Part shown: positions 12,465 to 25,700 of the stretch, in pieces
Layout of the letters: the number at the start of each line of letters is the position of its first letter
How positions within the stretch are numbered: the first letter of the stretch is position 1
Assembly (NCBI GenBank): GCA_029990175.1
Contig: JARKIP010000022.1
Location: forward strand, 26,324,001 to 26,388,000
Length of the DNA: 64,000 bases
DNA from: Petunia secreta
Taxonomy: Eukaryota > Streptophyta > Magnoliopsida > Solanales > Solanaceae
Direction: 5' to 3'
Made by a program: the position numbers and the translations under genes
Notes under the pieces: model-generated
What the model was told of the DNA's origin: nothing
Seen by the model: only the letters and a program-made list of their open reading frames with translations
The model's database searches: none

Positions 12465-13068
12465 GACTTTAGCACCGTGGCAGCTCCTTTAACCGAGCTG
12501 GTTAAGAAAGACCATCTATTTGTATGGGGAGAGTCCCAAGAAAGGGCTTTCCAAGAGTTGAAATGGAGGCTTTGCTCTGCCCCGTTATTGCAACTCCCTG
12601 ACTTCGGTAAAGCATTCGAAGTCGAGTGTGATGCATCCGGAGTTAGGATCGGAGGAGTGCTTATGCAAGAATCGAAGCCGATCGCTTACTTCAGCGAAAA
12701 GCTTAAGGGAGCAACCTTGAACTACTCTACGTATGACAAGGAGTTGTATGCCCTCGTTCGAGCACTCGCTCATTGACAACATTATTTGTGGCCTCGAGAG
12801 TTTGTGATTTAAAGTGATCATGAATCTCTGAAACATCTTCGAGGTCAGGAGAAATTAAACCAAAAGCATGCCAAATGGGTTGAATTCATTGAGAGTTTCC
12901 CCTATGTAATTCATTACAAAAAGGGAAAAGACAATGTTGTGGCCGATGCGTTATCAAGGAAATTTGCCTTAGAGACCACTCTCGCCTCAAGGCTCATGGG
13001 ATTCGAAAGCATCAAGTCGATGTACGAAGATGATCCCAAGCTGAAATGCGTTCGTGACGCAATCTTGA
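12465..13068 (+). pseudogene. RNase H and connection region of the gypsy element
   Basis: The frame continues from the RT with LTELVKKDHLFVWGESQERAF, then the RNase H core (FEVECDASGVRIGGVLMQ, ending with the SRKF motif near 12955). The expected acidic residues are seen at CDAS and in YSTYDKELYALVRAL. Stops interrupt it near 12462 (before this segment) and 12774. It sits between RT and integrase, as in all Ty3/gypsy elements. Confidence 0.85.
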
Positions 13069-14274
13069 GTGGCCGAAGGGTTGAGAAATATCAGTGGCAC
13101 GATGGCTACCTCTTCAAGAATGGGAGGGTTTGTGTGCCAGTGGAGAGAGCTCTTAGTTCGAGAAGCTCACTCCGGAGGCTTAATGGGACACTTTGGTGTC
13201 GACAAAACTCTTGGTATCTTAATCGAGCAGTTCCATTGGCCAAAAATGCGACGAGATGTGGAAAAGCTTTGCAACGGTTGTCTCGTTTGCAAGAAAGCTA
13301 AATCGAAGTCCAACCCTCATGGTTTGTATACCCCGTTGCCTGTGCCTGATCGACCTTGGGTTGATATATCCATGGACCTTGTATTGGGGTTACCGAGGTT
13401 GGGGGGTGGACATGATAGCACCTTTGTCGTAGTCGACCGTTTTTCAAAAATGGCTCACTTTATTCCTTGCAAAAAGTGTGATGATGCACATCATGTAGCT
13501 ACTTTGTTTATTTCTAATGTGTTGAAATTGCATGGTGTGCCTCGTACTATTGTGAGTGATCGAGACTCAAAGTTCTTGAGTCATTTTTGGAAATGCTTGT
13601 GGGGTGCCCTCGGCACCAAGTTACTATTCTTGACGTCTCGCCATCCTCAGACTGATGGACAAGCCGAGGTAGTTAACCGAACCTTGGGATCTTTGCTTCG
13701 AGCAATGACCAAAGGTAAGGCCGGAAACTGGGCAGATCGTTTGCCCATGATGGAGTTTTCATACAATTGAACGGTGCATCGAATGATACATATGACCCCG
13801 TTCGAATGTGTGTATGGTTTTAATCCTTTGATTCCACTTGATTTAACCCCATTGCCTCGAGATTCTGTTATTGATTTTGAAGGTACTCATCGAGTAACTG
13901 CCTTGATCGAGTTGCATGCAAAGGTGAAGAAGAACCTCGAGGAAGCTTATGCAAAGATTGCATCGAAGAAAAACAAGGGGCGTAAAAAGCTGGAATTAAG
14001 GAAGGGAGATTGGGTTTGGGTTCACTTCCGAAAGGAACGCTTCCCGAACCAAAGAAAAGGAAAGTAGGCTCCTCGAGGGCATGGTCCATTCCAAGTGCTG
14101 AGCAAGATCAACAAAAATGCTTATGTGATCGACCTCCCTGGTGAGTATAATGTGTCCAACACCTTTAATGTTGCTGACTTAGTTCCTTGTGTTGTAGGTC
14201 AAACTTCGGAGGATGAAGAAGGCTCGATTTTGAGAACGAAATCTTCTCAAGAAGGGGAGGATGATGCAGCCTGA
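13069..14274 (+). pseudogene. Integrase of the gypsy element
   Basis: The domain joins element DNA to the genome. The zinc-binding HHCC motif is present (EAHS, GHFG, NGCLVC). The catalytic DDE residues are all visible: the Asp in WVDISMDL, the Asp in TIVSDRDSKF and the Glu in GQAEVVNRTLG. A frame change near 13140 separates it from the RNase H frame, and stops at 13768 and 14065 break it. The C-terminus reads DLPGEYNVSNTFNVADL and the frame ends at TGA 14272-14274, ten bases inside the 3' LTR. No chromodomain is seen after the GKGDWVWVH-like module. Confidence 0.92.
14249..14261 (+). other. Polypurine tract of the gypsy element
   Basis: AAGAAGGGGAGGA directly abuts the first base of the 3' LTR, the position and composition of a plus-strand primer. 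Confidence 0.85.
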
Positions 14275-15061
14275 ACACGTGCTGATCATGTATTCGATCC
14301 ACCGAGGCCAATGACACGAAGCCAAGCCAAGCTGCTACACGATCTCCACATTCACTTGGCTTGGTCGAAGGAAAGCAACTACTCCGAAGCTGAGTAACCG
14401 AGCTCAAGAACCGAAGACGTCATCTACAAGCTTGAGCTCGAAGGAGGGAGTGACCAAACCCCACCCGAACACTCAACATCGACGCCGAAGTAAAAGCAAA
14501 TAACCAAAGGAATAGCGATCGATGTCAAGTATGAGCAGATCTGAGCAACCGAGCACCGAAGTGAAGGAACTCGAGCTCAAGTGTTCGAACTCACGTGTTC
14601 GGTTGAAGGAGTAACCGAACACTCATTAGGCAGCCCTACGTGGCTTACTCCTATTGGTCGCCTATGACCATTTACTGTTTTATCCTTAGCATAGCCTATA
14701 AATATTACATTTACATTTCATTTGTAGGTAATTAAATTGTTGAATATTGAACATAGCAGTTGCTATTGAAAGTGTCTCCGATGGAGCCTAACCCCGACGT
14801 GGAATTTTAAAGAACTTGTGTCAATCTGTGTGAGTCGTTTGAACATTTTCTTCTTGGTCATTCAATTTGCAAGAAGCATTGTCTTTCTTGAGGATTGTTG
14901 CTTAGTATAGGTGATTCTTTGCCTCCGATTCGTCGAACCCGAGACTTGTTCCTCGCCGTTCTTTGAATCGAAGCACGATTTGTCTTGCTTCTATCTTTAC
15001 TTTTCTGTTGTTCTTCCACGTTTTCATCGTGTCTAGCTTTCCCTCGGGTTTGCTTGCACCA
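14262..15061 (+). repeat. 3' LTR of the gypsy element
   Basis: This is the second copy of the 798-800-bp LTR, starting TGATGCAG and ending TTGCACCA, followed by the TATGT duplication at 15062-15066. It keeps a TATAAATA box near 14697, which is probably the promoter of the family. Confidence 0.93.
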
Positions 15062-15066
15062 TATGT

Positions 15067-16078
15067 CTCATATTGATAAGATCATTTTGTGCCATTGTTT
15101 GATCTTTATAGAGACATATACGGCATATTGTTTATGCTTTGGGGATTTTCTTGGCTGTTGCATATTATGATTAGTTGCACATGTTGAGCCTTTAAAATGA
15201 TGATTTTCTAGTAGAGCACATGTTGTTTAGTTGCTCACATGTTGTAATAGAAAACATATTAACGGTTTTCTAATTGGTGCGCATGTTGTTTGGTTGCCCA
15301 ATGTTGTTTATGGAAAATCGTTTAGAGGACCGAAAATGAAATAGTCTTATTTTGGAGTCCATGTTGACTATTTCTTGCTACACTACCACACCTTTAGATC
15401 TGTCAGCAAGACTTCAATGTTTGTGATTGTGGACTAGTTGTGTCGTTGATGGTTGCAAGTACTGCTGCTTTTTGACACTGATAGTTTTGTTTGACTAGAT
15501 CATGTTGGAAATAATATTCCACCGCTATATGTTGTGGCAACTGTTTATTTAGCCCGAGAGTCATTTTATAAATAAATTTTTGTAAAATATTTTATAGTGA
15601 AGTTAATGTTGTCCAAGTGGGAGAATGTTGGAATTATTTATCAAATATGAACTTAACATTAACTTAGTTATTCGGTATTCTCGAAACGGGCTAATTGTAT
15701 ATAGTTGGTGGACAATACACAGGCCACATATTTGTGGATTCCATGATGGGCCTGTATTGTTTCTTGTATTAGGTGTGGGCTAGCAGTAGTGCAGGCATGT
15801 TGATAAACCTGTGGGCTTATTATGGGTGGGCCATTAGGTTAAGGCTTCCTATATGTATGAGGCTAGGTCTCCTCTCATGGCTTAACCTATTGTAGGAAAC
15901 TTCCCATTAGACTGCCAGTTCTAATAAGCATAAGGAGAGGAAAGACTCAGCTGGATTCCTCTTCAAAAATTGTACTGACTATGGTGGATAAAGGTACGGT
16001 CTTTTACTTACACATTTATTTGTTCGCTAGGTGTTCTTGATCTATGAGATTTGGTCGTATTTATATAATTAATTTAAC
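15067..16078 (+). mobile_element. 3' end of a copia-like remnant with putative LTR from 15626
   Basis: Before the gypsy insertion this DNA continued directly from 7429. A purine-rich CCAAGTGGGAGAA (15613-15625) is followed by TGTTGGAATTATT (15626), the arrangement of a copia polypurine tract and LTR start. The putative LTR runs to roughly 16078, where the next copia LTR fragment begins. No matching 5' LTR was found in this window, so element length and coding content are unknown. Confidence 0.5.
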
Positions 16079-16217
16079 ATTTGTATCCTATAAATAGAGC
16101 ATATATTTGGCTCTATGGAAGATACACTTGAAAACACCTTGAGAATAATACAAGTTCTTCCTTCTCCTATCATATATTTTTGTCTTGCCCTTGCTCTACT
16201 TTACTATTAGTTTTACA
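16079..16217 (+). repeat. Truncated 5' LTR of the copia element
   Basis: The segment matches the last part of the 3' LTR (from about 21499 to 21635), including CCTATAAATAGAGC, a probable TATA box, and the ending TTTTACA. The match stops abruptly at 16079, so the upstream part is deleted or replaced by the adjoining copia-like LTR. Confidence 0.82.
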
Positions 16218-16235
16218 ACACGTTATCAACACGAT
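16218..16235 (+). other. Candidate primer-binding site of the copia element
   Basis: ACACGTTATCAACACGAT directly follows the truncated 5' LTR. The similar ACACGTTATCAGCACGA is often found at this position in plant copia elements. The tRNA used is not assigned. Confidence 0.5.
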
Positions 16236-17639
16236 TCTCTAATTTTATTATACATTTTAAAAGAAATAAAAAACAAAATCTGATGCAATTGATGGAAGCC
16301 AGCTGTTTGGATGCAATACAAGATAAGTTTTCCGACTTCCATGTATCACTGCTATGAGTTGAGTTTTTTTGTTTCTTCTCCAAGTTAGTTGACATTTTTA
16401 ATCTTTCTTGTGATAAGAATTCTGGTATAACTAATTAAAATAGAAGAAATTACGTCCATTGCTTTTATTGGAATTGTGCATAGTCAAATTAATTAAGCAT
16501 CATCTGTTAAACTTATAAATACTATGAATATTATCTATGTTCACCCTAAGAGACCTCCCGTTTTGTTTATTTGCAATTCCTGGCCAAATTCATGAAGTTT
16601 GTATCATTTAATTATAAAATTAGTCAAAAAGAATACTAATGACCTAATTATACAATTATAGATTCATCGAGTAGAGGTCCTAGATTATTCCTTATTTAAG
16701 CTTTTATGACTTTATTGTATTGTTATAATTGATCCCTGAATGATCACTTAACAATGTATATTTCCTTGCTTTCATATATTTATTTTTCACTAATTATTTT
16801 TATTGAGTTAGTAATTGGATCCGGCTGACATGGTAAAGATGTACTCAGAGAGGTTAGTATTCGTTCATATCTGTTGGTTTTGTTTATTTTGATATTGCTG
16901 GTGTTACTATACTTTACAGCTTTATTTTAATCATATCATTATATCAACATTGAAGCTAATGTGTTCACTTTGTCCAGAGTACCTCTAATACTAGCACTAT
17001 TTATGCCACATGAAAAATTTGTGAAGTTGATTAGAGCATTTAGAGATTTTTTTTTCTCATTGGTTCAATATTTTATGATTATTCAGATACTAACACCTAA
17101 TTGAAGATTGGCTATGAGATAATGTACCAGAATCAAAGGAGTGATTTGCAGCAAGGAACTTTCATGGCGTTACTGAAATAAAGTGGTAATGTTCATGAAG
17201 TCCTCCTAATGACGAAATTTATTTATTCCATAACCATTAGAGGCAGTTACATTTTTCATAAAGACTCCTTGTGAATAAGTTTTATGCTCAACTGTTATTA
17301 GAGATTAACACATTCAAAGTAATGTTAAATATAACTATATATTATTACGAGGAGTGAGAATATTTCAAAAGCCTCGTTATCAGTGAATGAATTTGTCCAT
17401 GATTACCAAAGTTAAATTATTTCAAAAGCTTACTAACGATACATGTCAGAAATATTTGCTCATGTAGTAGCAATATTTTGAAAGAGGTTTATTTGCTCAT
17501 GTGAGGCTGTAACCATGAATAATAAGAAGACGTTAGGGTTGAAGACCCAACACATTATTACCTAACACGTCTTTATACGACTAAGACACTGGGTTAAGGT
17601 CTCAGTGCACATGGCATATTGATGACAGAAGCAAATAAT

Positions 17640-18290
17640 GAGTTATTAATAATATCATGAAATCCGTCCACGAATATGCTCCATTCGTAGAGGTGAATGT
17701 GGGAGCAACATATGCTCCATTCCCTAGAAGAATGTGGGAGCAGGACAAGCTTCATTCCATAATGTGAACGTGGGAGCAACACATACTCCATTCATGAATA
17801 TGGATGTGGTAGCAATAATTTTATGCCTGATAGAAGGCAAAATAATTTCATTCTTGAAAGAAGGCTCAATAATATTATGTCTTAAAGAGAAGACAAAGTA
17901 ATTACCATGGTAAAGACCATGGTCGTGGATGTGGCAAAAGAAAAAAATCGTCATCATTGTGAAATAAATAAGAGAACAATAAAGGTTCTCAAATTACCAT
18001 TTAAACGGTAATGATAATAATGTCATCGATGTGGTATATGACTATGAGGCAAGTCCATATGATTATGGTCCATTCCTTGAAGCGAATGAGACAATTTATT
18101 ATAAATTTTATTATAGACCCATTCCCAGAAGTGAATGTGGCAATATGTGATAAAATATCAAAACTCGCCTCCAGAAAATGTTCGAAAAAGATAAATATGG
18201 ACATGCCTATCATGGCTGATAAAATATCAAAACTCACCTCCTGAAGATGTTCGAGAAAAATAAATATGTCCTTTATTATGGCATGAATGG
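17640..18290 (+). repeat. Imperfect repeats in the copia gag region
   Basis: Four units containing a CTCCATTC-like core and a GTGGGAGCAA-like end lie at about 17660-17820. Further on, a 69-bp direct duplication beginning TGATAAAATATCAAAACTC starts at 18148 and again at 18217. The positions fit a low-complexity linker in a copia gag. It is too degraded to translate through. Confidence 0.65.
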
Positions 18291-20192
18291 TCATTGCTCT
18301 CGTACAAAACGTACATCAAAATTATATATTATTATGAATTACATGAGAGCAAGTGAAGCAAGAAATTGATCCTGCCTATAATGATTTGACCATGAGAAAA
18401 ATTATATGATTTTCTCCTTGAAGGAGATATTCACCATATGCTTGGTGTAATGAAATTTATGGTAGTACAAAATCCAATTGAGCGCTCAAGAAGAGCCAAT
18501 TATTACTACCTGGAGGAATATAAAATTGATGAAATATTTACTGTAGCACGTCTCAAAGAAACTTATTAAGTTTCAAATACATTTGCCAAATTGGGTATCA
18601 AATTGAGACTACAAACATGGGAAGATTTAATATCTTCATATTACTACAGTCATAACGGTAAGATATGTATATAATAAAGGGTTACCTGCCTTTCCCTCCA
18701 TTTTGTACTACGTAAATATGAGAATGTCGGGTGAGATATATATCCTTGAAAAGCTCCCATCTCTTCCTCGAGTTTGTACAACACAAAATATAAGTGTGGT
18801 AGAATCATATGTGCATGCCATAATAAATTTTTAGTTTATTGTTACAAAGCTCATGCTATAGTAAATCAGAAGTTTACTAGATGAATAAATTTATGAATTG
18901 GCATGACCGGTTTGGCCATTCCGGTTCAAATATGATGCACAAAATATATAAATGAGAATTCACATGGATATATACTGAAGAATCAGGATTCTTCAAGAAT
19001 TCTCTTTGTGTTGCTTGTTCTCGAGATAAATAAATTATTAGACCAACTAAATTTGGGATCAGGATTCTCGTACTTCTAGAATGTATAAAAGGTAAATATG
19101 GGTCCGTTCACCTGTCATGTGGACCATATAATTATTATATGATTGATATGCATCTATGAGAATGTCACATGTCCCTTCTTACAAACCCGCAATGATATTT
19201 GCGAGGTTAAGTATTTGTTCAAATAAATTTTATTATGAGCATATTTCCAGATTATGCCATCAAGACAAGTCATCTTGATAATGTTGGCAAGCAGGTTTAG
19301 CAGATTCATATATTGAAAGCCTCCAATTGCTAAACCATGCATATGAGAACAATGCTACCTAAATCAGGTATGAGGTATGACATATCCATAAAACAGTATT
19401 TGTGCACGGCATGCCACCAAATGAATTCCCCTAATAATTGGTTCATGGTCAGAAACCAAATATTTTCCATCTAATAATTGTAATGTGCGATTTGTTATCA
19501 ACTGCTCCACCACAATGCACAAAGATGGATCCCATATAAAGTTGGGAACGAATGTTAGTTTGACTAATATTAGGGGGAGAAATTAAAGTAGCTGAGAATA
19601 AATAAATTAAATTATCATTTGATTAGGATCCTCATATAAAGATAATGCAAGTCACTACCAGACACATTACTGACCCAAAAAAAATATTATATTCCAGCTG
19701 CTAATGCTCTTGATGTCCTGGTGAGACAATCTATTTATGTAAATGTCTAAGGCACGCTTGAAGCGTGGTTGACCATTCGGTTCCAAAGGTAAAAATTCTT
19801 GAAAAAAGAAAGGAGCAAATATTTGGGATAGTCAAATAAGGAGGTGGGCTCTAGAAGAGTCCACCACATAACACTTCATAAAACCTCCTCAGGAGAGGTT
19901 CGTGTACCTGAAATTTTTTGAATGTGAAGATATCTCAATATGTTATGTCGGATTGGGAACCGAGATATGACATTATCGTCGACGATATCTTACATATATT
20001 ATAAAGCTCAATATTTATATGATTATGAGGATCTTGAGCTTAAGTCTGTTAGGATTACAGACATGAAATTATTGGCCAAAAAATAGCAAAACACATTCAA
20101 GCAAAAATTGACTTCACTCGAGTGACGTAAAGTTTTTGGATCTATAGTCCGAACACCTGAAGGTGCAAAGCTAGTAGTGTAAAAAGATATTT

Positions 20193-20390
20193 TTGTGCAA
20201 AAATATTAATAATAATAAGTCGTTAAAGATAAAGTACGACTTGAAGCACAAAGATCTGACATTGATTATATTAGAGATATATTCTCCTTTGGTGGATGCA
20301 ATCACCTTCAGGTATGTTGTATGGCTGGCAGTGCATGAAAGACTTGATATGCGTATGAATGTTGCAACAGCCTTTTATATGGCTCATTGA
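20193..20390 (+). pseudogene. Copia reverse transcriptase fragment
   Basis: The translation contains EIYSPLVDAITFRYVVWLAV and then HERLDMRMNVATAFYMAH. This is the copia RT block usually read as ETYSPVVDAITFR...LAVHEKLDM...DVVTAYLYG. The catalytic Asp of the DVxTAFL block is replaced (MNVATAF). The frame is lost on both sides. It is the clearest proof that 16079-21635 is Ty1/copia. Confidence 0.85.
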
Positions 20391-21309
20391 GCAACAATAT
20401 ATTTATCCTTGAAGGATTCAAAATTCTTGAAGCATGTAAAGGTTCCCGGGAAACCTATTCAATGAAGTTTCATAAATATTTATACGGATTAAAACAATCC
20501 GGCCGGTAAAATTGCATTTGCAGGCTTCTTGATATTGAAATATTATATTTTAATGCAATTGGTGCGTTGAATTATCTTACCAAATATATTCCACTGGTAA
20601 GATATAGTGCTTCCTCAATGCGAAGACATCAGAAGAATACATGGTATCTACTTGATCCACAAAGCCCGATATCAACTTGGTATTTATTTGTTGTGGTAGA
20701 ATACCTATATTATGACATTTTATAAAATCAATTGTTGCAGCTACATCTTCAATTTATGAAGAGATAATAGCCATGCTTGAAGCTATGCGACAATATTGGT
20801 TATTGAGATCAAGGACTCAACATATTCAGCAACAATGTGGTATTTTTTTAAGACGAGGATCCCAGTAATATTATATGAGATATTGCATGGATAGTTCAGT
20901 TAAAAGGAAGATACAACTGAGGAGACAAACATTCAACAAGATTCCTTTTCAGTCGTGATCTTCAAAAGAATGATGAAGTTAATGCTGAAGAATTCACTGC
21001 AGTGACAGTTTGGCGGATCTGTCCACTAAGTCATTGCCAATCTTAATATTTGAGAAGCTGATTTACAAGATTGGAATGTGTCGTCTTCAAGATATTGAAT
21101 GATGTTTTCATCAGGGGAGTAAAGTACGCACTGCACTCTTTTTCCCTTAATAAGGTTTTATCCCACTTGGGTTTTACTTGTAAGGTTTTTAATGAGGCAG
21201 CTCTAAAGGCGTATTACAGGATATGTGTACTGTTTTTTCTTCACTAGGCTTTTTTCTGCCGGGTTTTTCCTAGTAAGGTTTTAACGAGGCACATTACCTT
21301 CCAAATGGT

Positions 21310-21323
21310 CATCCATGGGGGAA
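21310..21323 (+). other. Polypurine tract of the copia element
   Basis: CATCCATGGGGGAA abuts the first base of the 3' LTR (TGTTATAAATTC). It is short but correctly placed. Confidence 0.6.
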
Positions 21324-21635
21324 TGTTATAAATTCATTTATTTGTGTGGATGACCACTACTCACCATTATTCAATTGTAACATATGGTTTACTACCCTAC
21401 TTTCTCCTACTTTAATTCCTCCCCACTAAGTGACCACTAATTTCTTATTAAGTCACTACTTAATTCTTGTAACCTTTGGGTTGATTTGTAACCTATGTAT
21501 TTGTATCCTATAAATAGAGCACACTTGGCTCTATGGAAGATACACTTGAAAACACCTTGAGAATAATACAAGTTCTTCCTTCTCCTCCCATATATTTTTG
21601 TCTTGTTCTTGCTCTACTTTACTATTAATTTTACA
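21324..21635 (+). repeat. 3' LTR of the copia element
   Basis: The LTR starts TGTTATAAATTC and ends TTTTACA, 312 bp. A TATA box (CCTATAAATAGAGC) lies near 21507. The last ~137 bp match the truncated 5' LTR closely. Confidence 0.85.
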
Positions 21636-22007
21636 ATATTTTTAACTTTTTTTTCTTGTTCTCTATATTCTTCAACTTAAGAATTTAACCAAAGAACACT
21701 ACTCACAATAACTAACTAATTGATTGTTCTATATAGAAGTGTAGCAACATAACTTATAAAATATATAATAAATTGATGACCCTTTTAATGCCTAAGTCCA
21801 GAAACGATGCACACCATCAAGCTAACTTTGACAAGATATTCCTCACATTTACGTGCACGGCTAGAAGTGTTCGTATGAAATCGAAAAACCAAATCAAATT
21901 GAAGACAGACTCAAATTGAGTAAAAAAAATCAATATTTTTAGATTTGATTTGGATTTGCATTTGATTTTTAATTTGATAAAATTTACTGTGGTTTTGGTT
22001 ATAAGCA

Positions 22008-22062
<55 letters not shown>

Positions 22063-22670
22063 GAACCAAATTGATTTGATAAAGACATACTTAAAAATTA
22101 TAATTACATATATAATTACGTGTTTTAATGTAAAGTTTTTATTTTTATACACTCTTAAATTCTAGTTCAGTTCCTCACTTTTGTAGTTTTTGCTTTTGTA
22201 TTCTAGTATTTATTTGATAACTCAAACTATTTATTTCATGTTGAAGATAAATTGTCTTGAAGTCATTCGGTCACAGGTTGTTGGTTAACTCAATATCATC
22301 AAGATATCTTGGTGAATGATAGCTTTTCAATTTTTGCACAAGAAAATTTTATTGTATAAAGTTCGATCTACTTCCTTTGAAATGGTTAATTAATAAGACA
22401 ATCGTACATTTTTTAGATGAAGCTATGTATGTACCTTGATTATATATATATATTGTTTATTCTTTTCAAGAAATTACTAAAAAATGTAAGTCGCATGTTG
22501 AAAGAGAAAAAAAATAGACAAATAAATCAAACAAACTGAAAAAAAAAATTAACAAAACAAAACTTGCGAGAAACAAACTTAAATAGTTTAAACATTTGAA
22601 AAAACTGACTTAGTTGATTTGATTCTTTTTTTAGAAGAAAATGGACTCAAATCCAACTACGAACAACTTT
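21636..22670. other. AT-rich spacer with AAT microsatellite
   Basis: Nothing coding was recognised. An (AAT)n microsatellite of about 18 units occupies 22008-22062 and creates a spurious poly-tyrosine reading frame on the minus strand. The rest is AT-rich DNA between the copia LTR and the LINE target site. Confidence 0.6.
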
Positions 22671-22728
22671 ATGAACGGCGGTTTCTATTTTTTTTTTTTG
22701 GGTAAAACAAGATAATTATATATTAATA

Positions 22729-25700
22729 CTAAGATGGTACAAAGCTTGTAGCATTAGAGCTACTTGGCAGATTGGCTGTGATAGCCAGATTACCATACAT
22801 TGCAAGCATACTACCTACATTGGTAGAAACTTTTCTACAATAAATAGTAGTTTTATCTGGAGAAACAACCATTTCAATTTGTGCAGTCGGCTGCCAAAAA
22901 AGTTGCAACTGACTTGTCCAAGGAGCTTGGACTTGGGCTGTATATTTAGCCAAAAGGTGTGCTACCGTATTTGCTTCACCGAACATGTGCCGTACCACTG
23001 GATTCTGCATAGTCTTCAGGGTGCACCTGCATTGATGAATTAAATTAGTATAAGGCAATGTTGCATGGTCCAGTTGTTGCAGTGCTTCAATGGAGTCTGA
23101 AATTGATGGTGATGAGCAATCTGAAAGCCTATTTATAATGCCATAATTTCCAGGTAGAGAGATGAGGATCCTAGGCAGTGCATGGAGTATCTAGGATGCA
23201 ATCTTCAGAATGATTTGGAAAAACTCCTCCCACTCCCCCAGTTTGGGTAACAACATCATATGCTCCATAAATGTTGAGTTTAAGTTTCCCAAAAGAAGGG
23301 AGTTCCCTTTTGGATGTAAAGCTTAATTTTGGTATGAATGTTCTAGTGGTAGATGTAAAATATTTATATTCCATAGCTCTAGAAACTACTCTTTGGATAT
23401 GTAGTTGGCCAGTCAAATGATGATGAATATTATTATTTCTATTTAACCATAAGTACTAAAGTGCAAAAGGAAATAGTTCAACCCAGCAAAGATAAGAACT
23501 ATGAGTGTGGAATTGCTGATTATATTTATCCTTAGACGACCAAAAGTGTAACAGCCAATGAGGTTCAGTGATCTGATGAAAAGATATGTGAAGATTTGAC
23601 CAGAAAGCTACAGCAACAGGACAACCTAGAAAGATATGAACAATTGTCTCAGGTTGTTTGCAAATATGGCATAAAGGATCTACTTTCATTCCAATTTTAG
23701 CTAAGTATACTTTTGAACCCAATCTATTATGAAGTATCTGCCACAGTAAAAGTTTAATTTTTGGAAGTGTGTGAAGCTTCCAAATCCAAGTCAATAGGTA
23801 ATGTACTGGGTGATAGAGGAAGTAACATTTCATAGAGTGAGTTTGTGGTAAATATACCACTAGAAGTGAGGCCCCAAAAGGGGTATCTTTAGAGGCATCA
23901 GTGGTATTAAGAGGTAGATTTGTAATAGAATTTAAAATAAACTGGGATAGGACTATACTTAGAGAACTGAAGCTCCAACTATTGTGAGATATCAACTGAC
24001 TTACTTTGAGCTCAGTCTCATGATGATGTAGGGGGCCTTGGATCAAAGTCCTAAGAAGAGGTAATATTGGATTCCATTTATCAAGCCAAAAATTTATGAC
24101 CTTACCTGTACCTATATGCCATGCTATACCTTGCTTGCACAGATTCCACTCTTTTTGAATATTTTTCAAAATAAAAGAGGGTGCTGAAGGCCTTAAATTT
24201 AATTTATATTTCTGTAACAAGATCTTAGGCTATAACTGAGTAGGGTTTGTGAACATCCTCCATGCAAGGCTGGCAAGCATAACAATATTTTTATGGCCAA
24301 CCTGTTTGAGACCCAAGCCTCCATAGTATTTAGGTTGGGTTATAGTATCCCAACTAACATAATGTATTTTCCTCTGATCAGAATTAGATCCCGATATAAA
24401 ATTCTTTTGGATCTTATCTATTGTATGAAGTGTTTTAGCTGGTTGATATGATACTGCATGGCATACATTAGAATAGTATTAAGGATGAAATTGGCAAGAG
24501 TTACACGACCTGCAAGAGTTGAGAATTTTGCTTTCCAGGCAACCTACTTACTGGTCATCTTATCAATAATAAATTGTAAATCCTTATGCTTAGGTTTTTG
24601 GTTAAGGATGGGGAATCCTAAGTACTTGCCAACGGAAGAAGAAACTGTACAATTTAGAATATGAGTGATCATGTCTTTTTGTTGTGGAGAAGAGTTGGTA
24701 GAGAAAATTAAACGAGTCTTTGCGGTATTAACCTTCTGGCCAGAAAATTAGTAAAACTATATAAGACATTGATGAATTGATGTAGAAGTTTTAGTATTTG
24801 CATGAACCATTTAGTTAAATCATCAACATAAAATAAGTGAGTAATAGGAGGACCATTTAGACAAATCTAAATTGGGTCCCACAAGGCATAATCTACATGG
24901 TGATTTATTTGATTAGAAAGCAGTTCCATAGATAAAATAAAAATATAGGGTGACATTGGGTCTCCCTCTATAATTTTCCTTGAAAGGGAAAAAATTGTAA
25001 GAGTACCATTTATCATAATTGCAATGGTACTAGATGAAAGGCATGATAGGATCAGTTTAGAAATGTTAGGGGGGAATTTGAAGTATTTTAAGTTACGACA
25101 AACAAAAGACGATTCCAATATATCAAAGGCTTTTTCTAAATATATTTTGAGCATCATTTTATATTTTTTCCCCATAACCTTTTGAAATGGTTCATTATCT
25201 CTTGGATAATACTAGCATTATCTTCCGTACGTCTACCTTTCATGAAACTTGACTGGTAGGGAGTAATTAGATTATTTTAAAAAAGCTTTATTCTATTGAC
25301 AATTATTTTTGTAATAATTTTGTAAATTATGTTACATAGTCCAGTAGGCCTAAAATTCTTTAGATTATTAGCATTGGGAAATTTAGGGATTAACCATAAA
25401 TAGGTTTAGTTTATGTCCTGAGGGATTGTATAAGATTGAACGACCTCATGACAAAAGGCCTTTACAGTAGGACATACTATATCCCAATAATGTTGATAAA
25501 AGAATGGATGCAAACCATCTGGACCAGGAGACTTATAGGGTTGAAAGGAGAAATAGCTGAAGTATCTCTTGGTCTGGGAGAGGCCTATCTAAAGGAGATA
25601 GGTCTATATTATAGAAACTGGATGTAGAAGTGAGAATATTATGGAGTTCAGTGGTGGTATGGCTTGCTGTAAAAACTTTGGGGTAGTAATCCACAGTGTG

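Larger units (their letters stand above)
7435..15061 (+). mobile_element. Full-length, inactivated Ty3/gypsy retrotransposon
   Basis: Two LTRs (7435-8232 and 14262-15061) bracket gag, protease, reverse transcriptase, RNase H and integrase in Ty3/gypsy order. The whole is flanked by the 5-bp duplication TATGT (7430-7434 and 15062-15066). A primer-binding site and a polypurine tract sit where expected. The LTRs differ at roughly 48 positions over 798 bp by hand count, about 94% identical. Coding is broken by in-frame stops, at least two frameshifts and a mutated polymerase active site, so the copy is not autonomous. The gag core (FRGTSDPDEYLEW) and the integrase C-terminus (DLPGEYNVSNTFNVADL) resemble plant chromoviruses of the CRM/Reina kind, but no chromodomain is obvious and the clade is uncertain. 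Confidence 0.93.
16079..21635 (+). mobile_element. Heavily decayed Ty1/copia retrotransposon
   Basis: A truncated 5' LTR (16079-16217) and a 3' LTR (21324-21635) bracket 5.1 kb with copia domains in the copia order: GAG-pre-integrase, integrase, RT, RNase H. The readable pieces are WHDRFGHSGSNMMHKI near 18900-18950, an integrase-like FPDYAIKT near 19245, an RT block at 20250-20390 and an RNase H piece (VAATSSIYEEIIAMLEA) near 20720-20790. No frame is longer than about 100 codons in any domain, so decay is advanced. The 5' LTR lacks its first ~170 bp, so no target duplication can be checked. Confidence 0.85.

Noticed and set aside
21817..22152. Poly-tyrosine protein on the minus strand
   Set aside because: It is the translation of the AAT microsatellite at 22008-22062.
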